Assembly: GCA_001704065.1 (NCBI GenBank)
Contig: LHBX01000017.1
Location: 1-54,946, forward strand
Origin: Pelagibacteraceae bacterium GOM-A1
GTDB lineage: Bacteria > Pseudomonadota > Alphaproteobacteria > Pelagibacterales > Pelagibacteraceae
DNA: 54,946 nt
Reading direction: 5' to 3'
The notes under the pieces are model-generated. The model was not told the DNA's origin, did no database searches, and saw nothing but the letters and a program-made list of their open reading frames with translations. This document shows, piece after piece, positions 1-8,697 of the stretch. The stretch's first letter is position 1. Every line of letters starts with the position of its first letter. Made by a program: the position numbers and the translations under genes.

Positions 1-198
1 AGCTGCATTACCAATTCCAATATGACCATCATCAGTTTCAATTTCACAAATTAACCATTCATGAAATCTGAAAGAACCCATGGCATCTGATTTTTCATAA
101 AGTAAATCTGATGCATTTGTGCAAAAATTATTTTGTGGAGGAACTGTTTTACCATTCCATTGATATACTTTTGTTCTTATATCTTTAATTTTAGACAT
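1..198 (-). CDS. Enolase-superfamily (mandelate racemase-like) sugar-acid dehydratase, N-terminal fragment
   Basis: Only the first 66 codons lie in the window; the gene continues past position 1. The protein starts [18 protein letters not shown] and includes [20 protein letters not shown], the N-terminal capping-domain pattern of mandelate racemase/muconate lactonizing enzymes, closest by eye to L-rhamnonate dehydratase-type proteins. The catalytic barrel is out of view, so the substrate is unknown. It starts directly at the pdxA-like stop codon with no gap, so the two genes are probably one transcript. The SDR and FAH genes on the other strand would supply the later steps of a 2-keto-3-deoxy acid pathway. 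The family assignment is fairly firm; the rhamnonate or fuconate role is inference. Confidence 0.6.
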   Translation of the reverse strand, partial: MSKIKDIRTKVYQWNGKTVPPQNNFCTNASDLLYEKSDAMGSFRFHEWLICEIETDDGHIGIGNAA

Positions 199-1191
199 TT
201 AATTTAAATTTTGAGCCATTCTTAGTGCAATTTTAAACGATTGCAATGTTGGCTCCAAATTTGCCTGATTTTTTCCAGCAATATCAAACGCAGTTCCATG
301 CGCAGGTGTTGTTATTGGAATTGGAAGACCACCTTGAACTGTTACCCCTCTATCAAATCCAAAAGCCTTTAGTCCAGATTGAAGAGCATCATGATACATT
401 CCAACAATGCAATCATGATTTTTATTTTTAAATGCTGTAATGAAAGAAGTATCACATGGCAAAGGACCATCAGCATTAATACCAAGTTTTTTTGCTTCCT
501 CTATTGCTGGTATTATCTCATCTTTTTCTTCATTACCAAACTCTGCATGAGGGTTAAGAGCTTGAACCGCAACTCTTGGATTTTCTATACCGTTTAATTT
601 CATTGCTTCATTAATCAATTTTATTGGCTTCATTATTTTATCTTTCTTAATATGTTCTGGAACTTCTTTGATAGGTATATGAGATGTCACGCGTGCAGTC
701 CAAAAATTATCTACTACATTAAATTCACAAAAAAAACTTTTTACATTTAATTTATCAGCCATATGATGTAATTCGTCATCAAATTTACATCCACCTAATT
801 TTAAGCTTGTCTTATTAAAAGGACCAAAATTAATAGCATCAATTTTTTTCTCTTTCGCAAGTTCTAGTGCTAAATTTAATGCATTTAAAACAGTTTCTCC
901 AGATTCGGCAGAGCACTCTGATAAATTATAATCTTTGTTTTTACCCTTAGAGATATCTAAAAAATACTTACTTTTTTTATCAAAATTTATTTCATCAAAA
1001 TCAGTAACAATTTCTAGGTCTGAATTATTTCCTGAAATTTTATCTCCAGCATTTAAAATATTTTTTTCACCAATTATAGTAATGTTTGCATTCGATAGTT
1101 CGTTTTGGGTTAAAAGTTTTGATATAAGTTCTGGTCCAATACCTGATGGATCTCCAAGCAATAAAGCAATATTTTTTTTCTTATTTGTCAT
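199..1191 (-). CDS. pdxA: PdxA-family 4-phospho-hydroxyacid dehydrogenase (PdxA2-like)
   Basis: This 330-residue NAD-dependent, metal-dependent dehydrogenase is of usual PdxA length. It carries the N-terminal GDPSGIGPE motif, metal-binding histidines in ELHHMAD, VTSHIPI and MYHDALQSGLK, and the C-terminal HGTAFDIAGK block. In classic PdxA the enzyme oxidises 4-phospho-hydroxythreonine for pyridoxal phosphate synthesis. Next to a dehydratase and a divergent TTT transporter, it is more likely a catabolic PdxA2-type enzyme acting on D-threonate- or D-erythronate-4-phosphate. It diverges from tctC across a 69-base intergenic region that probably holds both promoters. The family is certain from motifs; the catabolic role is inferred from neighbours. 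Confidence 0.88.
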   Translation of the reverse strand: MTNKKKNIALLLGDPSGIGPELISKLLTQNELSNANITIIGEKNILNAGDKISGNNSDLEIVTDFDEINFDKKSKYFLDISKGKNKDYNLSECSAESGETVLNALNLALELAKEKKIDAINFGPFNKTSLKLGGCKFDDELHHMADKLNVKSFFCEFNVVDNFWTARVTSHIPIKEVPEHIKKDKIMKPIKLINEAMKLNGIENPRVAVQALNPHAEFGNEEKDEIIPAIEEAKKLGINADGPLPCDTSFITAFKNKNHDCIVGMYHDALQSGLKAFGFDRGVTVQGGLPIPITTPAHGTAFDIAGKNQANLEPTLQSFKIALRMAQNLN

Positions 1192-1260
1192 CTTTTTTCT
1201 TACTGTTTCTAACAGATTATGATTAAATATTTAAATATAAATTAACTTAAGAGGGAAATA

Positions 1261-2235
1261 ATGAAAAAAAGCTTTAAACTATTTTTAGCTGCTGCTTTTT
1301 TAGTAACTGAATTTTTCGTTGTAGCACTTCCACTTATGATTACATCTGCAAAAGCAGATGGTCATCCAATACAAGCAATTACTCATGCTGGTTTTGGTGG
1401 TGGTACAGATGTTACTACTAGAATGATGTTGTTAAGAGCAAGAAGAGTTTTAAAACAAGACATGCAATTAGTTAATAAAAAAGGTGGTGGTGGAGCTGCA
1501 TCTATGGACTATATGATGACACTTCCTGCTGATGGTAATCACACTTTGACTTGGACTACTGGTCACGCAGTATCAATGGCTTTAGGTAAAACAAAAGTCA
1601 AAATAAGCGATATGCAACCGCTAGCTAGAGGAACTGATGATCCTCAACTATTTGTTGTTAATTGTAATAATGACATCAAAGATGCTAAGAAATTTATTAG
1701 CACTCAAAAATCAAAATCACTAAAATATGGAACAACTCACACTGGTGGAATTGATGATGTTAGTGCAATTGCATTTACTAAAAAAGGTGGATTAAAAGAT
1801 CCAACTATTGTTGCTTACAAAGGTGTTGCGCCAATTAAAACTAACCTAATCAAGGGAGATATTGATGTAGGAGTTTTAAATTTAGGTGAGGCCCTAACTG
1901 AAATTAATGAAGGCAAACTTTGTGTTTCAGTTGTATTAGCAAATAATAGAATGGCTAAAATAGGAGACTCTCCAACGGCAAAAGAATTAGGGATACCTGT
2001 TTCTTTATCTACTGTTAGAGGTTTCGTAACTAAAAAAGGTGCTCCAGTAGACAGAGTTAAACAACTAGAAGCTGGAATGATGAAAGCTATGAGCCACAAC
2101 TACTATAAAAATTTCCTAACAGAAATTGGTCTTGATGAATCTAGTGTTGTAGGCGCAGATGAATGGGGCAAGCAAATGGAAGAAATGCTTGCTGAAATGA
2201 CAGCTCAACTCAAAGCATTGGGTTACATTAATTAA
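1261..2235 (+). CDS. tctC: Tripartite tricarboxylate transporter substrate-binding protein (TctC/Bug family)
   Basis: This periplasmic receptor has 324 residues. An N-terminal signal sequence (lysines, then a hydrophobic stretch to about residue 28, ending near SAKA) precedes a Bug-type fold with HAGFGGGTDVTTRMML, NKKGGGGAASMDY and a KALGYIN end. It captures a small organic acid for the TctA/TctB permease. The start is supported by GAGGGAAATA directly before the ATG. It is first in an operon with tctB, tctA and a sugar-acid catabolic gene set, so the ligand is probably a sugar acid or related carboxylate rather than citrate. That substrate guess is inference. Confidence 0.93.
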   Translation: MKKSFKLFLAAAFLVTEFFVVALPLMITSAKADGHPIQAITHAGFGGGTDVTTRMMLLRARRVLKQDMQLVNKKGGGGAASMDYMMTLPADGNHTLTWTTGHAVSMALGKTKVKISDMQPLARGTDDPQLFVVNCNNDIKDAKKFISTQKSKSLKYGTTHTGGIDDVSAIAFTKKGGLKDPTIVAYKGVAPIKTNLIKGDIDVGVLNLGEALTEINEGKLCVSVVLANNRMAKIGDSPTAKELGIPVSLSTVRGFVTKKGAPVDRVKQLEAGMMKAMSHNYYKNFLTEIGLDESSVVGADEWGKQMEEMLAEMTAQLKALGYIN

Positions 2236-2253
2236 TAAATTTTGTACATTTAA

Positions 2254-2760
2254 ATGAATGATGTACATAACGAAAAAGGGACAAACAAAAGTTTGTCCCT
2301 TTTTTTTAAAAGTTCATTCATTGTTTCAGCTGTAATAATATTAATTTCTTCAATTCTATTATACTTTACGTTTACTTTTGACATAGTGCCTCCTATATTA
2401 AATAGAGGTATACAGCCAGCAACGTTTCCAAAGGCCCTATTAATTTTAATTATTGCGCTAACTTTATTAACTTATTTTATTTCTCTTAAAAATCCCTGGA
2501 AAAATGAAAAAAAATTACCTAATTCATTTTACATCACTTTGCTTTCATTTGTTGTTTTTATAACTGTTTCAAAATTTTTAGATTTCTTTTTAGGCATAGC
2601 ATTACTTTCAATCATAGTTTCTTACTTTTGGGGAGAAAGAAGAGTTGCCTATTTAATAATGGTATCAATTATATTTCCTTTAATTGTTTTTGTATTTTTT
2701 GAAACAATTTTAGGATTACGATTTCCACCTGGAATTATTACAAATCTTTATTACGGATAA
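2254..2760 (+). CDS. tctB: Tripartite tricarboxylate transporter small permease (TctB)
   Basis: This 168-residue membrane protein has four hydrophobic segments (about residues 18-40, 60-75, 92-115 and 128-160), as expected for the TctB small subunit that pairs with TctA. NRGIQPATFPK after the first segment is typical of the family. The exact start is uncertain. Three ATGs lie close together at the 5' end, and the first 18 codons coincide with a 14-base-pair hairpin followed by T residues. Real translation might begin later at a non-ATG codon such as the ATT near 2320. Stop and tctA start are separated by one base. Confidence 0.85.
   Translation: MNDVHNEKGTNKSLSLFFKSSFIVSAVIILISSILLYFTFTFDIVPPILNRGIQPATFPKALLILIIALTLLTYFISLKNPWKNEKKLPNSFYITLLSFVVFITVSKFLDFFLGIALLSIIVSYFWGERRVAYLIMVSIIFPLIVFVFFETILGLRFPPGIITNLYYG
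2273..2307 (+). terminator. Strong stem-loop with T-run between tctC and tctB
   Basis: A perfect 14-bp stem (AAAAAGGGACAAAC at 2273-2286, pairing with 2291-2304) encloses an AAAA loop and is followed by further T residues to 2307. It has the form of an intrinsic terminator. It lies 37 bases after the tctC stop yet inside the annotated 5' end of tctB. It probably reduces transcription into tctBA or protects the tctC message 3' end, giving more binding protein than permease. Confidence 0.75.
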
Positions 2761-2761
2761 A

Positions 2762-4240
2762 ATGGAAAATTTAGGTTTAATCTTTGCTCCTTTATTTAGT
2801 TATAAATTATTAATTGTTTTATTTTTTGGAACAATTTTTGGATTAGTTCTTGGAGTTCTTCCTGGGCTAGGACCAACAACAGGCGGTGCTTTAATATTAC
2901 CATTTACGATGACACTAGATCCACTATCTGCAATTGTATTACTGACTGCAATTTATTGTGCAGGAACTTATGGAGGTGCGATTACCGCAATTTTAATAAA
3001 TACTCCTGGAACCCCTGCAGCAGCAGCCACATGTTTAGATGGTTACCCTTTAGCACAAAAAGGAGAAGCTGGTAGAGCTTTAGGTATGGCTACTGTTTCA
3101 AGCGTAATTGGTGGAATTGCTAGTGTTGTAGTTCTTATATTTTTTGCACCTTTACTTGCAAATTTAGCTTACGAATTCGGTCAACCTGAATATTTTGCTC
3201 TAGCAATTTTTGGATTAACCATGCTTGCATCAATTGGCGAAGGTAGTCCTATTAAAAATTTAATTGCTGGTGCTTTTGGAATTCTAATTTCAACTGTTGG
3301 TAAAGATTTTATGACATCTATAGATAGATTTACATTTGGAATTAATGAATTGACTGAAGGTATTGGTTTTATTCCAGTAGTAGTAGGTTTGTTTGCTATT
3401 AGTGAAATGTTAACTCAATCTACTTTAATTAATCAAATATTTAATAGAGTAGCTTTAAAGGCAGTTAAACTTCCATCAATCGATGATTATAAAAAAACTT
3501 GGAAAACAATAATTAGATCTAGCGGCATAGGATCATTCATTGGTGTTTTACCAGCAGAGGGAGGAACTGTTGCATCATTAATAGGATATGCTGAAGCAAA
3601 AAGATGGTCAAAAAAACCTGAGGATTTTGGAAAAGGATCAATTGAAGGAATAGCTGGAGCTGAAGCAGCAAATAATGCTGCTACTGGAGGAGCTATGGTT
3701 CCAACGCTAGCTTTAGGCATTCCTGGTAGTGCGACTACAGCAGTAATACTTACAGGATTAATCATACATGGTGTAAGACCGGGTCCAGATTTATTTAGAG
3801 AGCAACCTGAGTTTCTTTATGGAATATTTGGATCAATGCTAATTGCAAATATTTTATTCTTCGTATTAGGATTTTTTGGAGCTAAAATATTTGCAAGAAT
3901 AACTTTAGTTCCGAATAAATTATTATGGCCGATGATTTTTGCAGTTTCTGTTTGTGGAACATATTCTTTAAATCAGTCAATTATTGATGTTTGGTTGATG
4001 CTATTATTTGGAGTTATTGGTTTCTTTATGAGAAGATATGGATTTTCAGTTGTACCTGTAATTATAGGTTTAATTTTGGGTGAATTGGTAGAAGGAACTT
4101 TAAGACAATCGCTTGTTATTTTCGATGGAAACTGGTTAATGTTTCTTCAAAGACCTATTGCATTAACATTTTTTGTTTTATCTTTAATTGCTCTAAGTTT
4201 TCCATTAATAAAGAGAAAGAAAAAAAATGATAAAGTTTGA
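2762..4240 (+). CDS. tctA: Tripartite tricarboxylate transporter large permease (TctA)
   Basis: This 492-residue polytopic membrane protein has about 11-12 hydrophobic segments. It carries the TctA hallmarks GVLPGLGPTTGGALILP near residue 33 and the second, inverted-repeat block GVLPAEGGTVASLIGYAEAK near residue 260, followed by GIPGSATTAVIL. It forms the ion-coupled translocation path that accepts ligand from the binding protein. The length is typical. Its 3' end overlaps the start of the SDR gene by 14 bases, so transport and catabolic genes are translationally linked. Confidence 0.95.
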   Translation: MENLGLIFAPLFSYKLLIVLFFGTIFGLVLGVLPGLGPTTGGALILPFTMTLDPLSAIVLLTAIYCAGTYGGAITAILINTPGTPAAAATCLDGYPLAQKGEAGRALGMATVSSVIGGIASVVVLIFFAPLLANLAYEFGQPEYFALAIFGLTMLASIGEGSPIKNLIAGAFGILISTVGKDFMTSIDRFTFGINELTEGIGFIPVVVGLFAISEMLTQSTLINQIFNRVALKAVKLPSIDDYKKTWKTIIRSSGIGSFIGVLPAEGGTVASLIGYAEAKRWSKKPEDFGKGSIEGIAGAEAANNAATGGAMVPTLALGIPGSATTAVILTGLIIHGVRPGPDLFREQPEFLYGIFGSMLIANILFFVLGFFGAKIFARITLVPNKLLWPMIFAVSVCGTYSLNQSIIDVWLMLLFGVIGFFMRRYGFSVVPVIIGLILGELVEGTLRQSLVIFDGNWLMFLQRPIALTFFVLSLIALSFPLIKRKKKNDKV

Positions 4241-4976
4241 TTTAAGTAATAGGGTTGCGGTTATAACAGGTGGTGCTCAGGGTTTTGGATTTGCAATAGC
4301 GGAAAGATTCATTCAATCAGGTGCAAAAGTTGTTATATGGGATATTGATGAACAAGAAGCAAAGAAAGCCGTTGAAAAAATAAATTCAGAAAACATAAGT
4401 TATAAAATTGTAAATGTATGTAACTTTGAAGAGATTTCTAAAAGCTTAAAAGATATTGAGACTGAACATAATAAAATAGATATTTTTGTAAACAATGCTG
4501 GGATAACAGGCATGAATAAAACAGTTGCAGAATATCCTATTGAAGAGTGGGAAAAAGTTATTCAATTAAATTTAAATGCAGTATTTTACTGTTGCAAAGC
4601 AGTTGTTCCTTATTTGGAAAAAAATAATTATGGAAGAATAGTTAATATTGCATCAATTGCTGGAAAAGAAGGCAATCCTAACGCTGGAGCTTATAGCACA
4701 TCAAAAGCAGGGGTTATTGGTTTAACAAAATCTCTAGGAAAAGAGTTAGCATTAAAAAATATAGCAGTAAATTGCGTAACACCGGCAGCTGCAAAAACAA
4801 GAATATTTGATCAAATGACCGAAGAACATATAAATTACATGCTTTCAAAGATTCCAAGAAATAAGTTTGCAAAAGTTAATGAATTGGCTTCTTTAGTAAC
4901 TTATTTAGCTAGTGAAGAAAACTCTTTTGCGACTGCTGCAGTGTTTGATCTAAGTGGGGGAAGAGCTACTTATTAA
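4227..4976 (+). CDS. Short-chain dehydrogenase, 2-keto-3-deoxy-sugar-acid dehydrogenase type
   Basis: This 249-residue classical SDR has a TGGAQGFGFAIAE nucleotide-binding loop near residue 14, NNAG near residue 88, a serine in NIASIAGKEG, and the catalytic YSTSK near residue 152. The C-terminal AAVFDLSGGRATY ending resembles alphaproteobacterial SDRs found in L-rhamnonate/L-fuconate clusters, where they oxidise a 2-keto-3-deoxy acid at C4. The product would be the substrate of the FAH-family hydrolase downstream in this operon. Enzyme class is certain; the substrate rests on context and C-terminal similarity. It overlaps tctA at its start. Confidence 0.85.
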   Translation: MIKFDLSNRVAVITGGAQGFGFAIAERFIQSGAKVVIWDIDEQEAKKAVEKINSENISYKIVNVCNFEEISKSLKDIETEHNKIDIFVNNAGITGMNKTVAEYPIEEWEKVIQLNLNAVFYCCKAVVPYLEKNNYGRIVNIASIAGKEGNPNAGAYSTSKAGVIGLTKSLGKELALKNIAVNCVTPAAAKTRIFDQMTEEHINYMLSKIPRNKFAKVNELASLVTYLASEENSFATAAVFDLSGGRATY

Positions 4977-5000
4977 TGTATTTAATTTAATATTTTTTTT

Positions 5001-6029
5001 ATGAAATACTCTGCATCTAAAAATAGATACTCAAATATGTTATATAGGACTTGCGGTGACAGCGGTGTAAAATTACCTTTAATCAGCTTGGGTCTTTGGC
5101 ATAATTTTGGTGCCAAAATCCCACTTTCAAATATTAAAAAAATCCTATTTTACGCTTTTGATAGAGGTGTTACTCATTTTGATTTGGCGAATAATTATGG
5201 CCCACCATATGGTAGCACAGAAAGTAATTTTGGAAAAATAATAAGTAAAGACTTAAAAAAATATAGAGACGAACTCATCATATCATCTAAAGCTGGTTAT
5301 GATATGTGGGAAGGACCTTATGGAGAATGGGGATCAAAAAAACATATTATCGCGAGTTGTGATCAAAGTTTAAAAAGAATGAAAGTTGATTATTTTGACA
5401 TATTTTATTCACATAGATTTGACCCAAATACACCTTTAGAAGAGACAGCAGATGCTTTAGAAACTATTTATAAATCTGGTAAAGCTTTATATATTGGCAT
5501 TTCATCTTATTCCTCCAAAAAGACAAATCAAATCTACAAAATTTTAAAATCAAGAAATATTAAATTGTTTATTCATCAACCATCATATTCGTTAATAAAT
5601 AGATGGATTGAAAAAGATTTGACTAAGACAATAAGAAAACTAAAAATTGGATGTATTGCTTTTTCTCCGCTAGCTCAAGGAATGCTATCAGATAAATATT
5701 TAAAAAAGATACCTAAAGTTTCAAGAGCAAGCGATACAACATCATACTTAGATAAATCTTTGATAACAAAAAAAAATTTAAAGATTGTTTCGGATTTAAA
5801 TAAGATTGCAATTAAAAGAGGGCAATCTTTATCTCAAATGGCAATCTCTTGGGTTCTATCAAATAATTATGTAACATCCGCTCTAATAGGAGTTAGAAAT
5901 ATTAATCAATTAAAAGAAAATTTAGAAAGTCTAAACAAACTTAATTTTACAACTTCTGAAATGAAAATAATTAATAAAACCGCAAAAGATGGTAATATTA
6001 ACATCTGGAAGCAATCAAGTTCATATTAA
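5001..6029 (+). CDS. yghZ: Aldo/keto reductase, YghZ-type
   Basis: This 342-residue NADPH-dependent aldo/keto reductase matches E. coli YghZ (L-glyceraldehyde-3-phosphate reductase) through most of its length by eye. Shared blocks include SLGLWHNFG, HFDLANNYGPP, ISSKAGYDMWEGPYG, DIFYSHRFD, LFIHQPSYSLINRW and the tail DGNINIWKQSS. The catalytic Asp and Tyr (DLANNY), Lys (SSKAGY) and His (YSHRFD) are present. In this locus it may reduce or oxidise an aldose or aldehyde intermediate, for example as a sugar dehydrogenase feeding the sugar-acid route; that is inference. It sits in the operon 24 bases after the SDR and one base before the ROK kinase. Confidence 0.9.
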   Translation: MKYSASKNRYSNMLYRTCGDSGVKLPLISLGLWHNFGAKIPLSNIKKILFYAFDRGVTHFDLANNYGPPYGSTESNFGKIISKDLKKYRDELIISSKAGYDMWEGPYGEWGSKKHIIASCDQSLKRMKVDYFDIFYSHRFDPNTPLEETADALETIYKSGKALYIGISSYSSKKTNQIYKILKSRNIKLFIHQPSYSLINRWIEKDLTKTIRKLKIGCIAFSPLAQGMLSDKYLKKIPKVSRASDTTSYLDKSLITKKNLKIVSDLNKIAIKRGQSLSQMAISWVLSNNYVTSALIGVRNINQLKENLESLNKLNFTTSEMKIINKTAKDGNINIWKQSSSY

Positions 6030-6030
6030 A

Positions 6031-6936
6031 ATGCATATTGGTATTGATTTAGGTGGAACCAAAACAGAGTCAATCATTATTGATGAAAATGGAAAAGAGC
6101 TCGAGAGAATTAGGAGAACAACACCAAAAAATTATAATGGAACTTTAGATACAGTATGTGAACTTGTAAATTATTTAGAAGATAAATACAAAAAAAGTTG
6201 TAGTGTTGGTGTAGGCTCGCCTGGAGCTTTATCAAAAGAAACAAATTGTATAAAGGGTGGTAATTCAACCTGGTTAAATGATAGGCCTTTAAAAAAGGAT
6301 ATTGAGCTTAGGCTAAATAGAAAAATATTTCTTGAAAATGATGCTAATTGCTTTGCTTTATCTGAATCAATTGATGGAGCTGGTCTTAACCATGAAATAG
6401 TATTTGGAGTTATAATTGGAACAGGTGTTGGTGGAGGATTAATTATTAATAATAAAATTGTTAATGGATTTAATAACATAACTGGGGAATGGGGACATAA
6501 TCAAATGCCAATAGGAACAAATGATAAGTGGAAAAGGCACGATTGTTATTGTGGTAAAAAAGGATGCATTGAAACATTCCTATCCGGTCCAGGGTTTTCA
6601 AAACATTTTTATGACATTCATAAAATAGAATTAGATGCTAAAATAATTCAAGAAAATGCAAACAAAGGAGATGAAAAATCTTTAGAATTTGTATTTCAAT
6701 ACTTAGATTACTTAGCACGAGGCTTATCCACTGTAATTAATATTGTTGATCCTGGTGCAATTGTTATGGGTGGAGGTGTTTCCAATATGAAGCAGATTTA
6801 TGGAAATATAAATTCAAAATTAAAAAAATATGTATTTAGTGACACTGTAAATACTAAAGTTTTAAAAAATATTCATGGAGATTCTAGTGGCGTAAGAGGA
6901 GCTGCAGATTTAGGAAGATCTAACGATACAATATAA
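6031..6936 (+). CDS. ROK-family sugar kinase
   Basis: I take the ATG giving MHIGIDLGGTKTESII as the start (301 residues). A longer frame beginning at 5989 would overlap the previous gene and place 14 extra residues before the phosphate-binding loop. ROK hallmarks are DLGGTKTE at the N terminus, GVGSPGAL, the ENDANCFALSE catalytic-Asp block, GTGVGGGLI, and the zinc-binding CYCGKKGCIETFLSGPG near residue 172. The enzyme phosphorylates a hexose, aminohexose or related sugar with ATP; the exact sugar cannot be told. It sits between aldo/keto reductase and dehydrogenase genes of the same operon. Confidence 0.88.
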   Translation: MHIGIDLGGTKTESIIIDENGKELERIRRTTPKNYNGTLDTVCELVNYLEDKYKKSCSVGVGSPGALSKETNCIKGGNSTWLNDRPLKKDIELRLNRKIFLENDANCFALSESIDGAGLNHEIVFGVIIGTGVGGGLIINNKIVNGFNNITGEWGHNQMPIGTNDKWKRHDCYCGKKGCIETFLSGPGFSKHFYDIHKIELDAKIIQENANKGDEKSLEFVFQYLDYLARGLSTVINIVDPGAIVMGGGVSNMKQIYGNINSKLKKYVFSDTVNTKVLKNIHGDSSGVRGAADLGRSNDTI

Positions 6937-6945
6937 ATTTAAATA

Positions 6946-7806
6946 ATGAAAAAATATAAAATCGGTTTTATTGGAATAGGTTTAATGGGATTTCCAATGG
7001 CTAAAAATCTTCTAAAATCAAAATATGAAGTTAAAGTTTTTAATAGAACTAAAAATAAAGCCATTAGACTAAAAAAATTTGGTGCGAAAGTATGTAATTC
7101 TCTAAAGGAAGTTGTTAAGGACCAGGATCTAATAATTACCATGTTGTCTGATGATAGGGCTATAAAAAAAATATATTTTAATTCAGAATTTTTAAAAAAT
7201 TTAAAAAAAGGATCTACAGTCATTGATATGAGTTCTGCAAACCCTAGAACAGCAATTAATTTATCAAAATTATTAAAAAAATATAAAATTAATTTTTTAG
7301 ACGCACCAGTTTCCGGAGGCACCAATGGCGCAGAGAATGCAGAGCTCGCCATAATGGTTGGTGGAGATAAGAAAGTTTTTTCTAAAAATTTAAATGTACT
7401 TAAGAAATTAGGCAATCCTGTTTTAGTTGGAAAAAATTCCGCAGGTCAAATAGCAAAATTAGCTAATCAAATAATAGTTGGAATTACAATAGGATCTGTT
7501 TCAGAAGCAATTAAACTATCACAAAAAAATAACGTAAATCCAATTAATATTCTCAAAGCATTGAAAGGAGGATGGGCTGACAGTAAAGTATTGCAAACTC
7601 ACGGACTAAGAATGATCAAAAATGATTTTAAACCAAGAGGAAAAAATTTTTCGCAATTAAAAGATATGAATAACATCCTTGATTGTGCAAAAAATAAAAA
7701 GTTAGAATTACCTTTATCTAAAATAGTAAAAAAAATGTATAATAAACTTGTTAAAAAGGGTTTAGGTAATTATGATCATAGTTCGTTATACAAAAGCTAT
7801 AAATAA
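6946..7806 (+). CDS. NAD(P)-dependent beta-hydroxyacid dehydrogenase (HIBADH/GarR family)
   Basis: This 286-residue protein has the N-terminal Rossmann motif GFIGIGLMGFPMAKNLL, the substrate-binding DAPVSGGTNGAE near residue 122, and the catalytic lysine block SAGQIAKLANQIIVG near residue 165. The family includes 3-hydroxyisobutyrate dehydrogenase, tartronate semialdehyde reductase and L-threonate dehydrogenase. Given PdxA-like and sugar-acid genes nearby, a C3-C4 sugar-acid or tartronate semialdehyde substrate is more plausible than 3-hydroxyisobutyrate; a second family member at 21607-22521 looks like the true MmsB type. It lies 9 bases after the kinase gene. Confidence 0.87.
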   Translation: MKKYKIGFIGIGLMGFPMAKNLLKSKYEVKVFNRTKNKAIRLKKFGAKVCNSLKEVVKDQDLIITMLSDDRAIKKIYFNSEFLKNLKKGSTVIDMSSANPRTAINLSKLLKKYKINFLDAPVSGGTNGAENAELAIMVGGDKKVFSKNLNVLKKLGNPVLVGKNSAGQIAKLANQIIVGITIGSVSEAIKLSQKNNVNPINILKALKGGWADSKVLQTHGLRMIKNDFKPRGKNFSQLKDMNNILDCAKNKKLELPLSKIVKKMYNKLVKKGLGNYDHSSLYKSYK

Positions 7807-7820
7807 TTATTGGAGATGAA

Positions 7821-8663
7821 ATGAAATTACTAAGAGTAGGAGAAAAAAATAAAGAAAAGCCAGCTATATTAGATAAAGATGGAAAGTTGAGAGATATATC
7901 CAAACATATAATTGATTTAGATCCAACTCATTTAAATTTTGAAACATTTGAAAAAATTAAACAAATTGATTTATCATCACAGCCCGAGATTTCAAATAAT
8001 ACAAGAATTGGTTCATGCATAACTAAACCAGGAAAATTTATTGCAATTGGATTAAATTTTTCTGACCATGCAGCGGAAACTGGAGCAAAACCACCAACAG
8101 AACCAATTGTATTTATGAAAGCCACTAGTTCAATCAATGGACCAAATGATGATATTGAAATTACAAGCTATTCAAACAAACTAGATTGGGAAGTTGAGCT
8201 AGGTTTAGTTATTGGAAAAAATGCTAAAAATATTCTAGAGAAAAATTCACAAGATTATATCTTAGGCTATTGTTTAGTGAATGATGTAAGTGAGAGGGAG
8301 TGGCAAATAGAAAAAATGGGACAGTGGGTAAAAGGAAAGTCGCACGATACATTTGGTCCTGTTGGTCCATATCTTGTGACCAAAGATGAGATTAATGATG
8401 TAAACAACCTAAATATGGAATTAGATTTAAATGGTGAACGAATGCAAACGGGTAATACAAAAACAATGATTTTTAATGTAGATCATATTGTTTCATATGT
8501 TAGCAGATATATGTCTCTTCAACCTGGAGATATCATTACCACAGGAACACCCCCAGGAGTTGGAATGGGAATGAAGCCACAAAAATTTTTAAAAGCAGGT
8601 GATGAAATGAGGCTTTCAATTGAACTTCTTGGTGAACAAAAATCAAAAGTAGTAGCAATTTAA
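7821..8663 (+). CDS. Fumarylacetoacetate hydrolase-family protein (2,4-diketo-3-deoxy acid hydrolase type)
   Basis: This 280-residue FAH-fold protein has a short N-terminal domain, then IGLNFSDHAAETG, the metal-binding glutamates in LDWEVELGLVIGK, NDVSEREWQ, a KGKSHDTFGPVGPYL block and TTGTPPGVGMG near the end. FAH-family hydrolases in L-fuconate and L-rhamnonate routes cleave 2,4-diketo-3-deoxy acids to pyruvate plus lactate. That fits the SDR at the start of this operon. A TTGGAGATGAA ribosome-binding site supports the ATG. It is the last gene of the sugar-acid operon. Confidence 0.88.
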   Translation: MKLLRVGEKNKEKPAILDKDGKLRDISKHIIDLDPTHLNFETFEKIKQIDLSSQPEISNNTRIGSCITKPGKFIAIGLNFSDHAAETGAKPPTEPIVFMKATSSINGPNDDIEITSYSNKLDWEVELGLVIGKNAKNILEKNSQDYILGYCLVNDVSEREWQIEKMGQWVKGKSHDTFGPVGPYLVTKDEINDVNNLNMELDLNGERMQTGNTKTMIFNVDHIVSYVSRYMSLQPGDIITTGTPPGVGMGMKPQKFLKAGDEMRLSIELLGEQKSKVVAI

Positions 8664-8686
8664 TCCAAATATAATCTCTTTTTTGA

Positions 8687-8692
8687 TATAAT
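8687..8692 (+). promoter_or_regulatory. TATAAT -10 element directly before the ppc GTG
   Basis: A perfect TATAAT ends five bases before the GTG start of ppc. A start site 6-7 bases downstream would fall on the start codon, and no Shine-Dalgarno sequence is visible. This suggests a leaderless message. No clear -35 element is present at 17-base spacing, and AT-rich sequence makes chance TATAAT common. Confidence 0.3.
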
Positions 8693-8697
8693 AAATT

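Noticed and set aside
935-1222. Plus-strand open frame opposite pdxA (and similar frames at 246-597)
   Set aside because: Shadow of the PdxA-family gene; no family resemblance, and the opposite strand has full catalytic motifs.
5989-6030. Extended N terminus for the ROK kinase
   Set aside because: It overlaps the aldo/keto reductase and puts extra residues before the DLGGTK loop, which normally starts the protein.
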